Shown in pieces: positions 23,848 through 37,120 of a DNA stretch of 64,000 nucleotides. The position numbers were made by a program, and so were the translations under genes. The stretch comes from Embiotoca jacksoni (taxonomy: Eukaryota; Chordata; Actinopteri; Embiotocidae). The stretch is from positions 17,936,012-18,000,011 of the forward strand of contig JAKOON010000013.1 in assembly GCA_022577435.1 (NCBI GenBank), given 5' to 3'. Each line of letters opens with the position of its first letter. Positions within the stretch are counted from its first letter, which is position 1. Under the pieces are notes generated by a model, which was not told where the DNA came from, ran no database searches, and saw nothing but the letters and a program-made list of their open reading frames with translations.

Positions 23848-26580
23848 TTCTGTGGGGAGAGGAAGAAAGACAGAGAATCCTTGCCTTAAAATTTATGTTG
23901 CATCATTTCCTTTCTCCGAGCAGCTTAAGCTTGGCAGTCTGTTTCCGAGACGTCACAGGATACAGACATCAGGGAGAGAGTCGGAGAGGATTTGAGCCGA
24001 GGTGACAATTGGGAGAGAGAGTTAAAGTCGGGCCCTGGGCACGCTATTTGGAAAAGGAGCCCTTACGTACGCGGATGCCAGGTGACCTCCATCCCCCGGG
24101 GGAAATGTTTTCAAAGCATACAACCTACAAAAAGAAATCTTATCTCGTACACTTGTCTCCTCATCTCTTTCTACATCTTTTATCCTCTTTTATGTGGCGT
24201 ATCAAAGGGATTTACAGCCCAGAGGGTGTGCTATAAGCCACAGCGTGCACAAGGTCCCATTCTAAGCAACAATCTATGTTCCTCCTGAGCAACCTAAACA
24301 GCTACATTTCCTCAACCCCGACGCCTCCGGGGACCTCACTCTTCAGAGTTGATTTAGCTGGTTGTACCTCCGCTGCCTGACCTTCCTCCAATCCCCTCCC
24401 CTCTCGAGCAGGGGCAGCATGCTGTAGTCTTAGTAACCTTAATCACACACCCCCCACCCCCCCGTCTCTCGCTCTAGCCTCAGGGTGGCTCCCCTCCTCC
24501 CTGCTTATGCCTTTCCCTTACAGAGGGCATACAGGTGAATGTCAGCAGTCACCTCGTATTCCAGGCTGTTCCCCTCCCCGTCCACCTCCCTCTATCCTCC
24601 TCCCACCTTCTCCTTGATGCACAACCCTGTTTGATAGAAGCACAAAAGCTGCAAAAACAGCCTGCAGGGCAAAGCACAACAGCTGTGTTTGACCTGGGGC
24701 AGCCACCAAATCACAGCATAAACATTGCGCTTAAACACAGCTTCTTCACTTCACAGGGGGATTACTGTTGAATGTGCTTAGACAAAGAGGTGGAAATTAA
24801 GGAAGGCAGTAAGTGTTTTGTACTGTATAATCCAAAATTAGAAAGTGCTTGGCTACAGCTCTGTGCCTTTGTAGATACATCTGTGGGAGAGATAAATTTA
24901 TTTATTTGCGCAGGCGGCAACTTGAAAATGAACTCAATGAAATGAATTTAGCTCAAAGGGCAGCTTGCTGAGCTCTGCCCCAGTCGAGAAGAACTGCTGA
25001 CGAGCACGATGGGAGATTTGCATAATTTTTTTTTTTGGTAATCATTGGCAGTCCTGTCAGCGCAGACGTGGTCAAAGGCACAATGACCATGACAAATAGG
25101 TAGACATCAGGAGACTTCAGGGGGTCGTTTCTACCCGCGATGTTTGAGTCTCAAAATAAATCACAGTTTGCTCGCAAGCAACATTTAGCAAAAAAAACAA
25201 CAACAAAAAAAACTTGCAAACCCGGCTGCTGCCAGAGCTCATTTCAAGGTCTGAACATATTTGTACCGCCTGACATGAAAAACATAAACAAGGGAGGCAT
25301 AATTCCACAGAAGTGATTGTCAAGCTCACAGCTTAAAAAGGTGTTCTCCTCATGGGCGTTTTTATGTTCCAGCATTGTTAGCATTACTTATCAAGAGAAA
25401 TTAAGCACAGGCCTACATGGTTGTCATGCCAACAGGAATCTGTTTCCTCTTGATGGGTTGTTGTATTGGAGGAGTGGAGGGTGGCATTTGAGCAGATTTG
25501 CAACAGGAAATGAGGCTCTTTGGAGAGGCTGAGCTGTGCTTCAGCTGTCAGCTACACTTTCCTCAGTCAGCGCTGACTCAAACTGTCACATCACAAGGTT
25601 TGTGCCTTAACAAAAAAATATTTAAAAGGCTACAACAGATGGACAACATTGTTTGATTGAAAGGCAAATTGTGGATTATAAATTATCGGATTCATTGTGT
25701 GTAAAAAAAAAGCTTAACAAATAAAATAGCTGCAGGGCGACTGATAACGAGCCAAAAAGAGCTGAGTCGATGAGACAGAACTGATCTTAGAGGGGAAATT
25801 CACAGATTCCCAGCAAATACATGAGTCTCTGCAATATATCACTGCCCAGTTAAGAGTTTGGCTCATCAGTTTCTTGTTGCCACGTCAGTGGAGCCAACAT
25901 GAAAGTGAAGTCAAACAGGACTGTGACTCAGTAATGCTTCCTGATTTTTAAAGCAGCAGTGCAAAGATGAGAAACAATGTGAGTACACAAAGAAAAACAC
26001 AATTTTATTCCTCCAAGTCAACTCCCAGCAGTTACAGTTTTACTGTTAATATAAACGGAGAATGTCAATCGCAGGTCTGTGGCAGGACACAAACTCAGGG
26101 CACACTACTTCCTGTGTAACACTCTACTTTGGTGCTGGATGTACATCTCTGGGTGCAAAATTGTCCAACATGGACACAAGCTTATCCAATAAAAATGTAA
26201 TGTTTAATGGTGTGAGCACCACAAATGGAGTTACATTGACCATTATTGTATTAGCCTGGTTCTACACCTTTTAATTATCATAAATAAATAAATGTTTCCA
26301 GTGATTCAAATAGAGCTGTTGGTATTGTGTTCATTGACGGTTGATTGCCATGGATAGAAAATAAATCCAATAACAGCTTTGTTTGCCTAATTAAGAATGA
26401 GGACATAATCTTATTTTTGTCAAAAAGTAGCAATATCCATGAAAAGAAAAGAAAATAATTGTGATGCTCACTCACTTAAATCTGGATTCATCTTTGAAAA
26501 GAAGAATTAATGGTAGCCTGATGTTTCCATCAGATTTCACCCTCTGACAGCACTGTCACTCCAAAAACAGATGAATGCAT
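23847..26580. other. Non-coding stretch, no gene seen
   Basis: I find short pyrimidine-rich and A-rich tracts but no exon with both splice sites and no recognisable repeat. Confidence 0.5.
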
Positions 26581-26910
26581 CAATTCAATTCCATTTCATG
26601 GAGCAACAAATCACAACATACAGTAAATAATCACAGGGCACTTCACATACGGTCAAGACCTTAAGATATTATAGAAAGAAACCCAACGGTTCCCCTTGAG
26701 CAGCACCAGGCGACAGTGAGGAGGAAAATCTCCATTTTAACAGGAAGAAAGTTCAGACTAAACCAGACTCAAAGGTGGGCGGATGTCTGCCTCTATAGTA
26801 TGGGGTGAGGGCATAGGGAACAGCATAGAGAAACAATACACAATAAAGATTGGGCAGGTTAGTGGGCATCAGAAACATGCAGCTCCGGAGCCAGAGCTAC
26901 CTGCAGAAAA
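26581..26910 (+). repeat. Widespread teleost interspersed repeat
   Basis: It carries, in order, the blocks aattcaattccatttcat, gagcagcaccaggcgacagt, ccattttaacaggaagaaag, accagactcaaaggtggg and ggggtgagggcatagg. These match a repeat common in fish genomes (ttcatttatatagcac ... ttttaacaggaagaaacctc ... accaggctcag). Identity is from memory; I cannot assign the class. The copy is diverged and shows no coding potential. Confidence 0.6.
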
Positions 26911-27771
26911 GTAACTCTGGCCGCCATATCGTGCTTCATTTCCCTCAGTAACTGGGTTTAAAGTCTTTCATTTTCTCTGTGATAGTAAGCAATGTTGAGC
27001 TATGCATATCCTGTTAACAAATAGTATTTTTCCTTGCCTCATTATTGAGACTACTGCCATGCAATCGCTGTAAATTTTTGAGGAGGCCATGGCAGAGCTA
27101 GTGCGGCTCTGTGGGTAAGCTGTGGATTAACTAACCCCTTTAACAATGAACTGTAAATCCACTTTAACCGCTCACAGCAAAGTACCAGTGTATTCAAGCG
27201 GTGGTAGATATTCCATTTTAGTATTTGTCAAAACCTGGAGAGAGAAAACCCAAACTATCCGCATGGTTAGATACCTTGAGGACTTCTGTAGCTTGGAAAA
27301 GAGATGTTGAAATCTTTAATAAAAAGTCAATCTTCATGGCTCTGAGAGGAATTTGACTTCATGGTTGATCTTTAGATTACACCTCCATTCCAGTTGAACT
27401 CACACACTGACTTAAAAATACTTCCTTCTGATGACAAGTTTGCTCTCCGGTTGGCTTGCTTGGAAAATAAAAGCACTTCAATCTGATATAAATGAAACTA
27501 CAGGGCAATTATATTTCAAAAGGCAGGCAGGGCAACATATCAAATTAATTTGAATTTTTGAAAAAAATACTAAGATTGAAACCAGCATACAACAAAAAAT
27601 ACTTCTCTGGAGTCTTGACAATAACAGAAGCTGTCACATTTCCTTTGAGATAACTTGGAGATAGATTGGAGCTTTGTCCGTCAAACACACTTAAATAGTT
27701 TTGCTTTGAAAGGAATAATGCAAACAGATCACAGTGCTGTGTGAAACCATCTCCAGAACCTCGGACGAACA
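26911..27771. other. Non-coding stretch, no feature seen
   Basis: No exon or repeat that I recognise. Confidence 0.5.
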
Positions 27772-28417
27772 GTGTTTTCACACCTGAAAGTCCGGACCAA
27801 GATTCATGTTTTTTGTTACATTGTTTACATTTGATCTGGGTAGGTTTGGTTTGCACTAAAGTGCACCAAAGAACTTTTTCTAACATACTTACGTCCTGTC
27901 ATCATCACCTATATGGGCTGCGTCTCCCTATATTTGACATTGATAGGTTTGCAGAGAGCGTGTGTCTGAGGTCAACGTGTTGTCAATTTGGTTGGTAGAC
28001 ATTTCCGTTAAACTCGAGCAAAATATATAAATGGATTCATTTCATTGCCATAATACTATTAGTATCATGGCATTAGCTTTTTTTTCCTCAGAAAATAAGT
28101 GACAAGTTTTGTCATCTTTATGCATTTTTAAAGTTGACTTGATTTAATTGTCGGACCAAACTACAGTTGAACACTTTTCTCTCATGTGCATCAACTTCCT
28201 GTAATTGGACCGAAAGTCCAAACCAGCCAAAAACTGCTCTCGCACTACAGAGGAATCCAAATTTGGTTCAATTTGATCTGGACTGAGATCCCATCTTTTG
28301 GTCGGAACAAATTTTGATCCATTTGTCTGGACTGTGGTCAGAGACACCTTCTATTCTGGTATAGCAAAAACTGAAAGGTCTGAAGTTCTGGACCAAATAA
28401 TGTAGATGTGAAAGCAC
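27772..28417. mobile_element. 646-bp non-autonomous TIR element
   Basis: The left end gtgttttcacacctgaaag, followed by tccggaccaa, is mirrored at the right end. There the reverse complement begins gtgctttcacatct and then contains tttggtccagaac. Several internal blocks repeat the 'ttggaccgaaagtcc' theme. A fish repeat with ends of the 'tttcacacctg...ggaccaaac' type is familiar to me. No convincing target-site duplication is visible and there is no transposase frame, so the superfamily is not assigned. Confidence 0.55.
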
Positions 28418-31400
28418 CATAAAGCAACAGCGGAATTAAAGCCGGGGTTTGGATGTTAGCAAGTTAGTTAACTAACATTAGCTGCATTACTTTCAAGTGT
28501 CACCCTGTAACCAGACAGTGCACCAGTGGAAGGAATATACAGAAGTGCTAACATTTTATAATAAGAAAATTTGTGCTTTGCTCAAATGCTGGAAACAATC
28601 AATCCACAGTATTACCTAGAATTACTCAGCCACAAATATTACGGGGGTAGCATTGCCCTTTCTGTATGCTACTTGCACAGCTGCTCTCTGTCAGTCTAAG
28701 AGACAAGATAATAGCCTCTGTAATTTTGTTTTCCTAGTCTTGCACAAATAGCCCTAGATACCAGAGTAAGTCAGAGTTTTTAATAAACTATTTTTGAATC
28801 GTTTTTTGTCTTTTTTGTAAGGAGAAAAAACACAATTGAAATTATGAATCATCCAGAAAATAACCAAAATACAAAAATGTTTTTCAGGAAGCTCACTGAG
28901 TAGTTTAGTCGGAAATGGATATTGAAAACATGACATCTGTGTCTGTGTTCTCTCAGGGTTAATGAGCAGTGAGAGCAAAGGCTTGGATGCATCATTAAAT
29001 AAATAACATTCATATTCTTGTCCATGCCAGGTGAAGAAACGACTCGCCAGCAAGCGTCTAGAGAAGAAGCCAATGACAAAAACCCATCGCCTTTTATCTA
29101 TTCATGTATTCATTCACACTTTAAACCATTCATTACCTGTTTATTCACCAACATGCTCGGCCTGAATACTGCTCAATGAGTTATAATTGGCCTGCTTGTG
29201 AAGAAGACTGAGTTGGCATGACTGGAATTCCAAGAATAGAGTCAGCATCCTGTCCATAACAATATACATTTGTACCTGAGTAACAGATTCACACAATAGG
29301 ATGTGTGGTCCCTTTGGAGTTGGTCCAGATCGTGCTTTACTATCAGCACATTTTCTCCATCACGCTTCTCAAGTTTGATTCAGCTGCCGGGTAGGGACAC
29401 AGGATTAATGGGCGGTCATTTGGTGCAGCAATAACAGTTGGCTATCACACAAAGTGGGTGTGCTGGCGCTGCCCGGGAGGTGAGACAGAGACATAATTTT
29501 GGATTACGCCACAGGGTCCTGTCCTTTCTATTTGGACGGACCCAGCGGGATAAATGTACAAGTTCCCCCTTAGGTTAATACATGTAGGATCTGTTTTTTT
29601 AATTACTCCCAGATTAGCCTTTACTTATTTTGGGGTCATCGGTCCAGTGCATAAAAGGACAAGACAGCGATACAATCAAGGTCATGTTAGGTCACTAATT
29701 CATTAATAGAGTTCTCACTTCTGTTCCACCTGTCAGATGGTATGATTTCAAACACACTGCGTCGTAAGGCAGAAACAAGTGTTCTGCACTGATATCAAAT
29801 GTCACAACTCGTCTGTCTCCTGGACGATTGTAGATTTAAACAGAAAGTGTGCATTCCACTTGAACAATGTGATTAAAGTAGATCTCCATTTGAAGAGAGA
29901 GAGATGGGGGTGTGGGAGGTGGTGGGGGTGAGGGGGGGAAGGCGGGGTGCAGAACAAATGCGGTCTCTTTGGGCCTTTTCAGATTGTAATTTGAGATTCG
30001 GCTCGGAGGTGAAATGAATGTGAGCTGGTGTGTGCGCGTCGCGCAGATTGAATCATTCAATTACTTTTTCTGTTGCTATTTGATTTTTCGTGCATGCTGT
30101 GTTTATGACATTCTCTCCTTTTTTTGCCAAGCCGGGGCCAAGTATTGATCTCATGAATGTGTGCCGTCAAACAGTTTGAGGTGCAAAGGTGAACTAATTA
30201 ACTGGAATGAAATAATTTGCAGAGCGTAACCCTAACAGTTGAAGATCAGTTGATGAATCCGATTGCTGCAACACAAACACATGCAGATACACAGATGTGA
30301 AGTGTGTAACATGCCTCCTCTCCGTGATATACAGTGTGTATTAACTGATAGTAAGAACCACTGAGATATGTTTCTGAATTTATGATTCAGCAGCAAGCAG
30401 GTATAGCTAGTGCGGTCTAACTGTCTCCATGGAAACCTGCTTATTAATCTGTGTGACTTAACAATTTCCCTCCACAGTGGCAGAGTAGCGCGCTAGCTAT
30501 AGTGCTTCATATGATAAGTGGCTTTACATCAACACGGGTGTGCATGAATATGCATGACGGAGGGGAACTGGAGGTCATTCATCAGCAAAACCAGAGTATA
30601 ACATGCTACAGTGGGATTTTTCTGGCTGCAGACCTCTTCATGGGAACATGATTAACCACCTTCACAACCGCCTCTTTAGCAGACACCTAACTGTTAAGAT
30701 TTCAAAGATTTTGAAACAAGCAGACTTCATGATATTTTTATATGGGATTTGATCATTCCGAGGAATGTGTAAATATTAAATTTTCTTGTGAGCATGATGA
30801 CGCAACATATAGAGTGGTCTGAGAGCTCATTAATGAGGATTCAACACAGGCGGCGGCTCTGTAGGATTTCTCCTACACAGTGGCATGAAGCTGCATGCTC
30901 TCACATCTAACCGCCGCACACCTGCTGTTGTGAGATGCCAGGAGGGGTCGAGGGGTTGCCGCTGTCCGCATAGCAAAGACAAATCATGCTGAGGAGACGG
31001 CACAAAAGCTTTGGAGATGAATCATATCCATGCACACATGTCTAAACAGCATAATGGGGCCCATCAACGCGGCAGATGATGCAACGAGCTGACCGCTTCC
31101 AGCTAAATCCTGCAGCACGGAGGCAGCGAACCGATCAAAACACACACACACACACACACACATTTTCTGTCAGCCAAAACAAACACAACTACATGGAATT
31201 CATCACGCAACGCTGTATGTTAAAGGAAAATAATGCATTAAGAACATTACATGGCAAATCATCTTGAAAGCATGCAGCCTGTAATAACATTAAGAACAAT
31301 CAGGTGCTGCTGTGTGGTTAAAAAGGTGTTAAGCGTTTAATTGAAAATCCATTTTGCTAACCAACACAGCAATTTGGGACGTGAATATGTGAAAATGAAC

Positions 31401-32230
31401 AAGGAGGTATGACTTGGCGGTAATGTATTTAAGCTACCATTAGAAATGTCCAGAGATGTGATCGTCTTTAATGGCCCATTCTCTCCCTCTGCATTTAAAC
31501 TCCTTGCTTGGAAAATGCCCTTGGGCATCGCCGGGGCAAATCTAACAGATCTGGGAGGGAAATTAAAGCAATAGAGGAAGAGGGAAGGAGACTGCTGTGT
31601 ATTTATGTCCTCCTTTTACCATATTAATCCCTTCCCACTAATCCTTCAGCTGCACCAAATAAAACTGTAATGGCTTTGGTGGTCATCTTTATCTCACCAG
31701 GCTGATGATGAACTCACTGGCAAAAAAAATGACAAAATCATTCCCAGGTGAGCTCTGCCTTTATTACGGCCCTATATTTTTTGTCTGTCTGATGTTATTG
31801 TTTGTCAGGGTACATTTATGATCGACATGTGCAGTCTTTAACGGCACACACATGAACAGACAGAAGGGAAGAGGAACAGACACATCAGCAGGATGGAGTC
31901 AGGAAACTAAGAATACTTGTATTCACCAAACCCACCCAGCTTCCACCCACTGTGCTTAGTCATATATCAGCTTTATTAAAATTCTTGCCTCCACATGTCC
32001 AGCCAAAAAAGGGTGTGTTTATTCAAACTACTGTGGCTTGAAAAAAATATCTACTGGTAAAGTTGAGGCTTTGCTTCTTTTCAGAGGCTACTAACGGTAG
32101 TCAACATAGGTTAATGGAATCCATTTACAAGACAGACAATGACAACAAAAGTGTCACGGTATCCACAGATTTTCCCTTTCAGGCTACTGCTTCTTCAAAA
32201 CTGCAAATCCCCAGTGATAATGGTGACACA
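28418..32230. other. Non-coding stretch, no gene seen
   Basis: It includes one short CA array (listed separately) and G-rich patches near 29905-29950. No exon or transposon is recognised. Confidence 0.5.
31140..31162 (+). repeat. (AC)11 microsatellite
   Basis: Short pure AC array following aaaa. Confidence 0.9.
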
Positions 32231-32600
32231 CACATCTTGGTCTTGAGTCAGACTTGCGTCAATACTTGACGAAAAAAATAAATCAGACTAGCAACTCACT
32301 TTTGCCCGATGACTCATGACTTCACTTAGACTGAAGTCTTAACTTGATATCCTCCCCAAGACATTAAAGTTAGTTGAGAATTACCCTGTGACAAGAGATT
32401 TATTTAGAATCAATCAAACAGAGAATAATATTTGGCAGTGCAGACCAGCCGACAGAAGAACAATGACTTGGTGGGATCTGGGTTTAGGACTAGGACTTGA
32501 CTTAAACTCTTTGGTCTTGACTTAGACTGAATCAGAAGTTTTGCTCTGAACTTGGAACTTGATATAGATGTGAGACTGGCTTGTGACCTGCAGAACTTTG
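32231..32600 (+). repeat. Degenerate TGACTTG/CTTGA-rich repeat
   Basis: Many imperfect units of the type cttgagtcagacttgcg, gactaggacttgacttaaac, cttgacttagactgaatc and ggcttgtgacctgcagaac recur, with gaacaatgacttggtggga inside. Fish genomes carry a repeat built from 'gacttgagacttgactt' units; this looks like a decayed copy. Boundaries are approximate. Confidence 0.5.
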
Positions 32601-33959
32601 ACCGAGCCCCACTTTGTCTGCATCATGCTTTTGCCAGTGTTGATGATCAAAGATCAAGTAAAGATCAGGTCTGGTTATCCTCCGGTCTTGGACTTTTTGG
32701 ATGATTTTTCTTATTGTTAGATGTATATGAGAATAAGGATGTGATATTCATCTTGTTTAACTCTTAGCAAAAAGTCAAAGAAGCAAATGTTGCACTGTTC
32801 GTTTGAAGTATACAGTTGGTGAGTATTTCATTCTTAGAAAATAGATTTCAATTTAATTCTAAATTTTTGCATAACAGATTTTTTTTTTTTTCTCAAGTGA
32901 TGGTCAAAAAAATGTCTATTTAATGAACTTGACTTAATGTCTGCATTTTTTTTATGCATTTTGGTGTTTGTACACAGCTGCTGTTCTGTATTCTCTACAA
33001 GTCTCCCAGTCTTGGTCATCCCGAGGAATCCAAGACGTCACCGCAAGCAAAGAGTAGGGTGGGGATTCATTGGAGCACTCTTGTGCCTCGGACGCACATC
33101 ATTTGAATCGATCTGTTGAAGCATTACCATAGTCAGCTCGGTCTTGCCGTTCAGATTTCCCCATCCCCCTACATGTTTTGATCAATGAAGGTCGATTCCA
33201 TAGTCAACCCAACCCCCCCTCCAGCTACAGTGGGACCAAAGCCAATTGACTCATATATGTAGTGAAAAGCAGAGAAGGAGGCCTGTATTTTTCAATCAGG
33301 TTAATCTTCCAATGAGAACGATAAGGCAGGCAGCAATTACTCCAACACCACGATGGTGATAGTCATGATGGGAATCGCAATTCTCTTATTAAGATGAAAG
33401 AAAAAGAAGATGATCTGAGCTTACTTTGAGCAAATGAAATCTCCTGGGACGTGCACGTGATTCAACAGCCATTTAATCTGTTAAACAGGGGTAATAAGAT
33501 GGTGTCAATCCACTGTCTGTTCAGCACAATTGTAGGGAAATGCTGCCCTGAGCCTTGTGCTGATAGGAGTGGTCTGAACTCGTGACATGGGATTTAGAAG
33601 TATCCTAAAATACCAGATGAGATTCCAAATGGAGGGACAGGCACTGTGTACAGAACATCAATTCTACAGCTGATTCTTTTTAAATAACTTCGGGTGAATT
33701 TTTAGTTGACTCAACAGTGGATTGTTGACGGGAGAATGCTATGCGAAAAAGGGCTGGACTCAAACCACAGGTATTGGGATTACATGGTCAGCATCTTCAA
33801 TCCTACATGTGATATCTTAATTCCTGGTGACTGAGCCAGTACGGTCCAAGGTGGTACTACATTTCCCAGTTCCAAATATGAATATTTGCAGGTTTCTGGT
33901 TCTCTGAAAATAAACGGAATATATTTGGGTGTTAGTCTGTTGGTCAAACTCGGTATCAT
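32601..33959. other. Non-coding stretch, no feature seen
   Basis: No exon, RNA gene or transposon that I recognise. Confidence 0.5.
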
Positions 33960-34345
33960 GTCAAAGTGTCACGTTTTGCCCTTCCTGGGCGTGAAAGTAA
34001 GGTGCCTTAGGTTTAGGCACCAAAAAACACTTGGTTAGATTCAGGAAGAGGTCATGGCTTGGGTTCAATGTGACATGGTTGCAATTTGGGTAGGGTAAGG
34101 CACCAAAACTACTTGTTTAGGATTAGGAAAAGATCATGGCTTGGGTTTAAAGAAGTAATTTGACCTAAGCAATATTATGTACATCCCTGCAGTCACTTAA
34201 TGTATGTTCTGTATGTTGTATTAGGTAAGTAAATTGCATTACTTAAAAGAAAACCACAAATAACTTTTGCTGACTCAAACATTGATCTCCTGTATGAAAG
34301 TCCTGTGTTTGTTCCATCCAATAACCCCAGTCCTCCTCCGAACAC
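33960..34345 (+). repeat. Modular dispersed repeat family A, copy 2
   Basis: It begins near agtgtcacgttttgcc and contains two tandem-like versions of the 'ggtgccttaggtttaggcac ... gaagaggtcatggcttgggtt' module. The downstream module gactcaaacattgatctcc...gtttgttccatccaat follows at 34271-34322. It shares these with 9.1, 35.8, 36.9 and 44.2 kb. Confidence 0.7.
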
Positions 34346-35824
34346 AGACTTTATCACTCTTACTCGAACTCCTTCTTTGACTTGGGTCATGACAGCACTG
34401 ATACCAAGAGGCACCTTGAACATTTCTCTCTGACGCCAAGAGCTTTGGCAAAACGGCAGTATTTAACACCCTGGGAACGAGAACGAGCTGGTCATACATG
34501 AGTGTACAGTCTTTTCCTACACCTAACCACGTTGTTTTTTGTGTCTCCAGCATGGTATCATTGAGCGGACTAATTGGTGGAATGTTTACTTTGGTGGGAT
34601 ACCAGACTGGTTGGCTTGATGAAGCAAGACACTTAGGCTGTAGGAAACTGTGATGGATAGTGTTAATCATTTTCTCACACTTTCAGCCCAAATATTTCAG
34701 CAATTTGGCAGATTAGTGGTAGACACTAAAATCAATTGTTAGTTTAAGCCTTTCTAGAGAGGTACTAATCATGTTTGTCTTCATCCAGTATGAGCAACAA
34801 CAACGATTAACAAATCATAATGCAAAATAAAGAAAGTGTAACAGAAAGTTTCCCAAACAGCTACAATCCATTTATGTTGTATGTCTTGGTGGGACTGATG
34901 GAAATTACAGCTCAGTTTTTTTTTATTTATTCATGATTAAATCTGGCACATTTCTATGTGTACTCTGTATTTGTTACTGCACATGTAAAATCAAATGCAA
35001 CAGCTTACTTTTCTTTGACTCGGGTCCAAGGTCCCTTTCTATAATTAATGGCTGCACATAATACTGTCTGTGCTAGATGTCAGTTTATCAGGTTTTTACA
35101 CTGTCACCCACAACACATTAGAGAACTGAGCAGACAGATGATTTGGATGGATCAATGCTAACTTGGGCCAATCTAACCATTGCCCATGCTCATTCATCTC
35201 CAGAGCCTCCACTTGGCCCAGATTAACATCAGACAAGAGGGCACACTTTGAAGATTCTGTCTAAAAAAGCGATTAGCTGGGAGCCAGCCATGTAAACTAA
35301 TGGGGACTTATTAGCCACCGCACTTAGTGTACACAGTGACCACAAAAGGGTGGAGGATGAGGGAGCGAGAGGGAGCGAAGTCATTCATCACAGTTTTGTT
35401 TTCACCCTGATTAGGAAACAAGCAAAGTAATGGTGTTAACAAGCGGCTGACCTTTGTCTCATCGCCCCCTTAACTTTTCCTTCAGTGTGCAACAGTCATT
35501 CTTGATCCAGGCTTTAGAGCTGCTTAAAGGGTAGGAAAAAGCGATTTGAAGCAATTGCTTTTCAATGATTTTTGCTGTTGTTCCAAGTTCGACTGAACAA
35601 TCAATGATTTACCTCGTCAGCTTAGTTTGGGAGCAAATATCTCCGGTGTTTTCCACTGAGGAATACCAGCTAGTGTTTAAAAACACCACAATTTGGGAAC
35701 ACTTTATTTCGAGGCCAAAGCGACATACACTAACATGTGATTAACATGTCCTTAAATATAACATATTTAAAGATTCATGTGACGTTACCAGAAAAGCGAT
35801 TACGAAATTATTTAGTATCAACCC
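34346..35824. other. Non-coding stretch, no feature seen
   Basis: The minus frame of 131 codons at 34275-34670 starts inside the dispersed repeat and has no domain. Nothing else is recognised. Confidence 0.45.
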
Positions 35825-36060
35825 GGCATTACCCATCAGCCCACGAGGGGATACAGTGTCAGTTTTGTGTTTTGCGTGCCTCAGGTTTAGGCACAAAAAA
35901 AACACATGGATAGGTTTAGGGAAAAGACGGTGGTTTGGGTTAAATGTGACATGGGCGCAATTTGTTTAGGTTTAGAAACCAAAACTATTTATTAAGGTTT
36001 CGGAAATGGTGAGGTTCGGGTTAAAATAGGTATCTACCTGTATGAGTTATGTACATCACT
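35825..36060 (+). repeat. Modular dispersed repeat family A, copy 3
   Basis: The order is catcagcccacgaggggata, cagtgtcagttttgtg, gcgtgcctcaggtttaggca, then gacggtggtttgggttaaatg, matching copy 2 and, in its first block, a short stretch at about 43597-43640. Confidence 0.65.
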
Positions 36061-36234
36061 TTTCCCAAAATGACATTTAAACTTATATAGAATGAAATGC
36101 AATTAATTTGAATATTTTCAACCCCCCCTCCTTCCCCCTCACACACACGCATTTCTTGTAGTTGCATTTTTATCAGTTGCATTAACGTATCACAATGATA
36201 CTTTTATACCACACTTTTCAATCATACAGTGACA

Positions 36235-36750
36235 GTCGAAGTGGCTGTGAACTTAACATTGCTCAGCTGGTCTGAGGTGTCTCCACTGTCCAATTGGCTG
36301 GCAACGTCACACCACCGGGTGCCGCTAGAGTTTGGCTCCATTGACTCTCATTCAACTAGTCTCATAAAATTTTCAGTCAATAACATTTCTCCGCAAGTTA
36401 TCTCGGTTTTACTAACTAAAGTCGCTCCTTCTTATTAGTTTTCTGGCCATCCATCAGAAAAAAAAATCACATCATGTACTATAAAATAAGCTTTAAAAAA
36501 CCTGAGTTTTTGTGGGCGTGTCTGTTTGATTGACAGGGCTGTGGTGCAGTCAGGTTATGGATATTGGTGGGCGGGATGTATTATCATCAGGTTTCCAATC
36601 AGATCTAGTCGGTTCCCCGCTCAATCCCTCCAGCTCGCCTATATATGGTCAGTTTCGCCTTCAAACCACTTGGGACTAGCAAGATGGCCCTCTGCTGGAT
36701 GAAAGGAAAACTACTCCAAAACGTCTGCTGCGCATATAGACTGTAAAATT
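36235..36750 (+). repeat. Dispersed repeat family E, copy 1
   Basis: It shares ordered blocks with 61.29-61.69 kb: tttggctcca, cattcaact, agtcaata, cttattagttttctgg, gtgtctgtttgattgacagg, ctgtggtgcagtc and ggtgggcggg. There is no terminal inverted repeat or coding frame that I can define. Confidence 0.7.
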
Positions 36751-36899
36751 TGAATTCAAAGGGGTTATTACAGCTCCAATGTTATTTACGTTCAAATGAA
36801 TGATCAAATTTTGAATAATTTGTGACAGCCCTGGTACATCATAGAAGTATGAAATTTACTCAATGTAACCAGCTTACTTGAACTAAATCCACATTACTG

Positions 36900-37120
36900 C
36901 ATTTACATTACTGACTTGAACACTAGTCTCGTGGAGGAAAGTCTTGTGCTTGTCCCATCATACACTCCCCAACCTCCGCCCTAGTTTGTACTTCACATGA
37001 CCTCCTTCCTCGATCATGGTTATACATGTGTGTCGTTTTCATGCGCAGGCGTGGCAAAATGTGACACTGACCTGAAATCCTGCGGAGGACTAACAGGTGT
37101 ATTACTTTATCATGATACCA
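36900..37120 (+). repeat. Modular dispersed repeat family A, partial copy 4
   Basis: It has only the downstream module (gacttgaacactagtctcg ... gtgcttgtcccatcat) followed by aaaatgtgacactgacctg. The 'aggtttaggcac' module is missing here. Confidence 0.55.
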
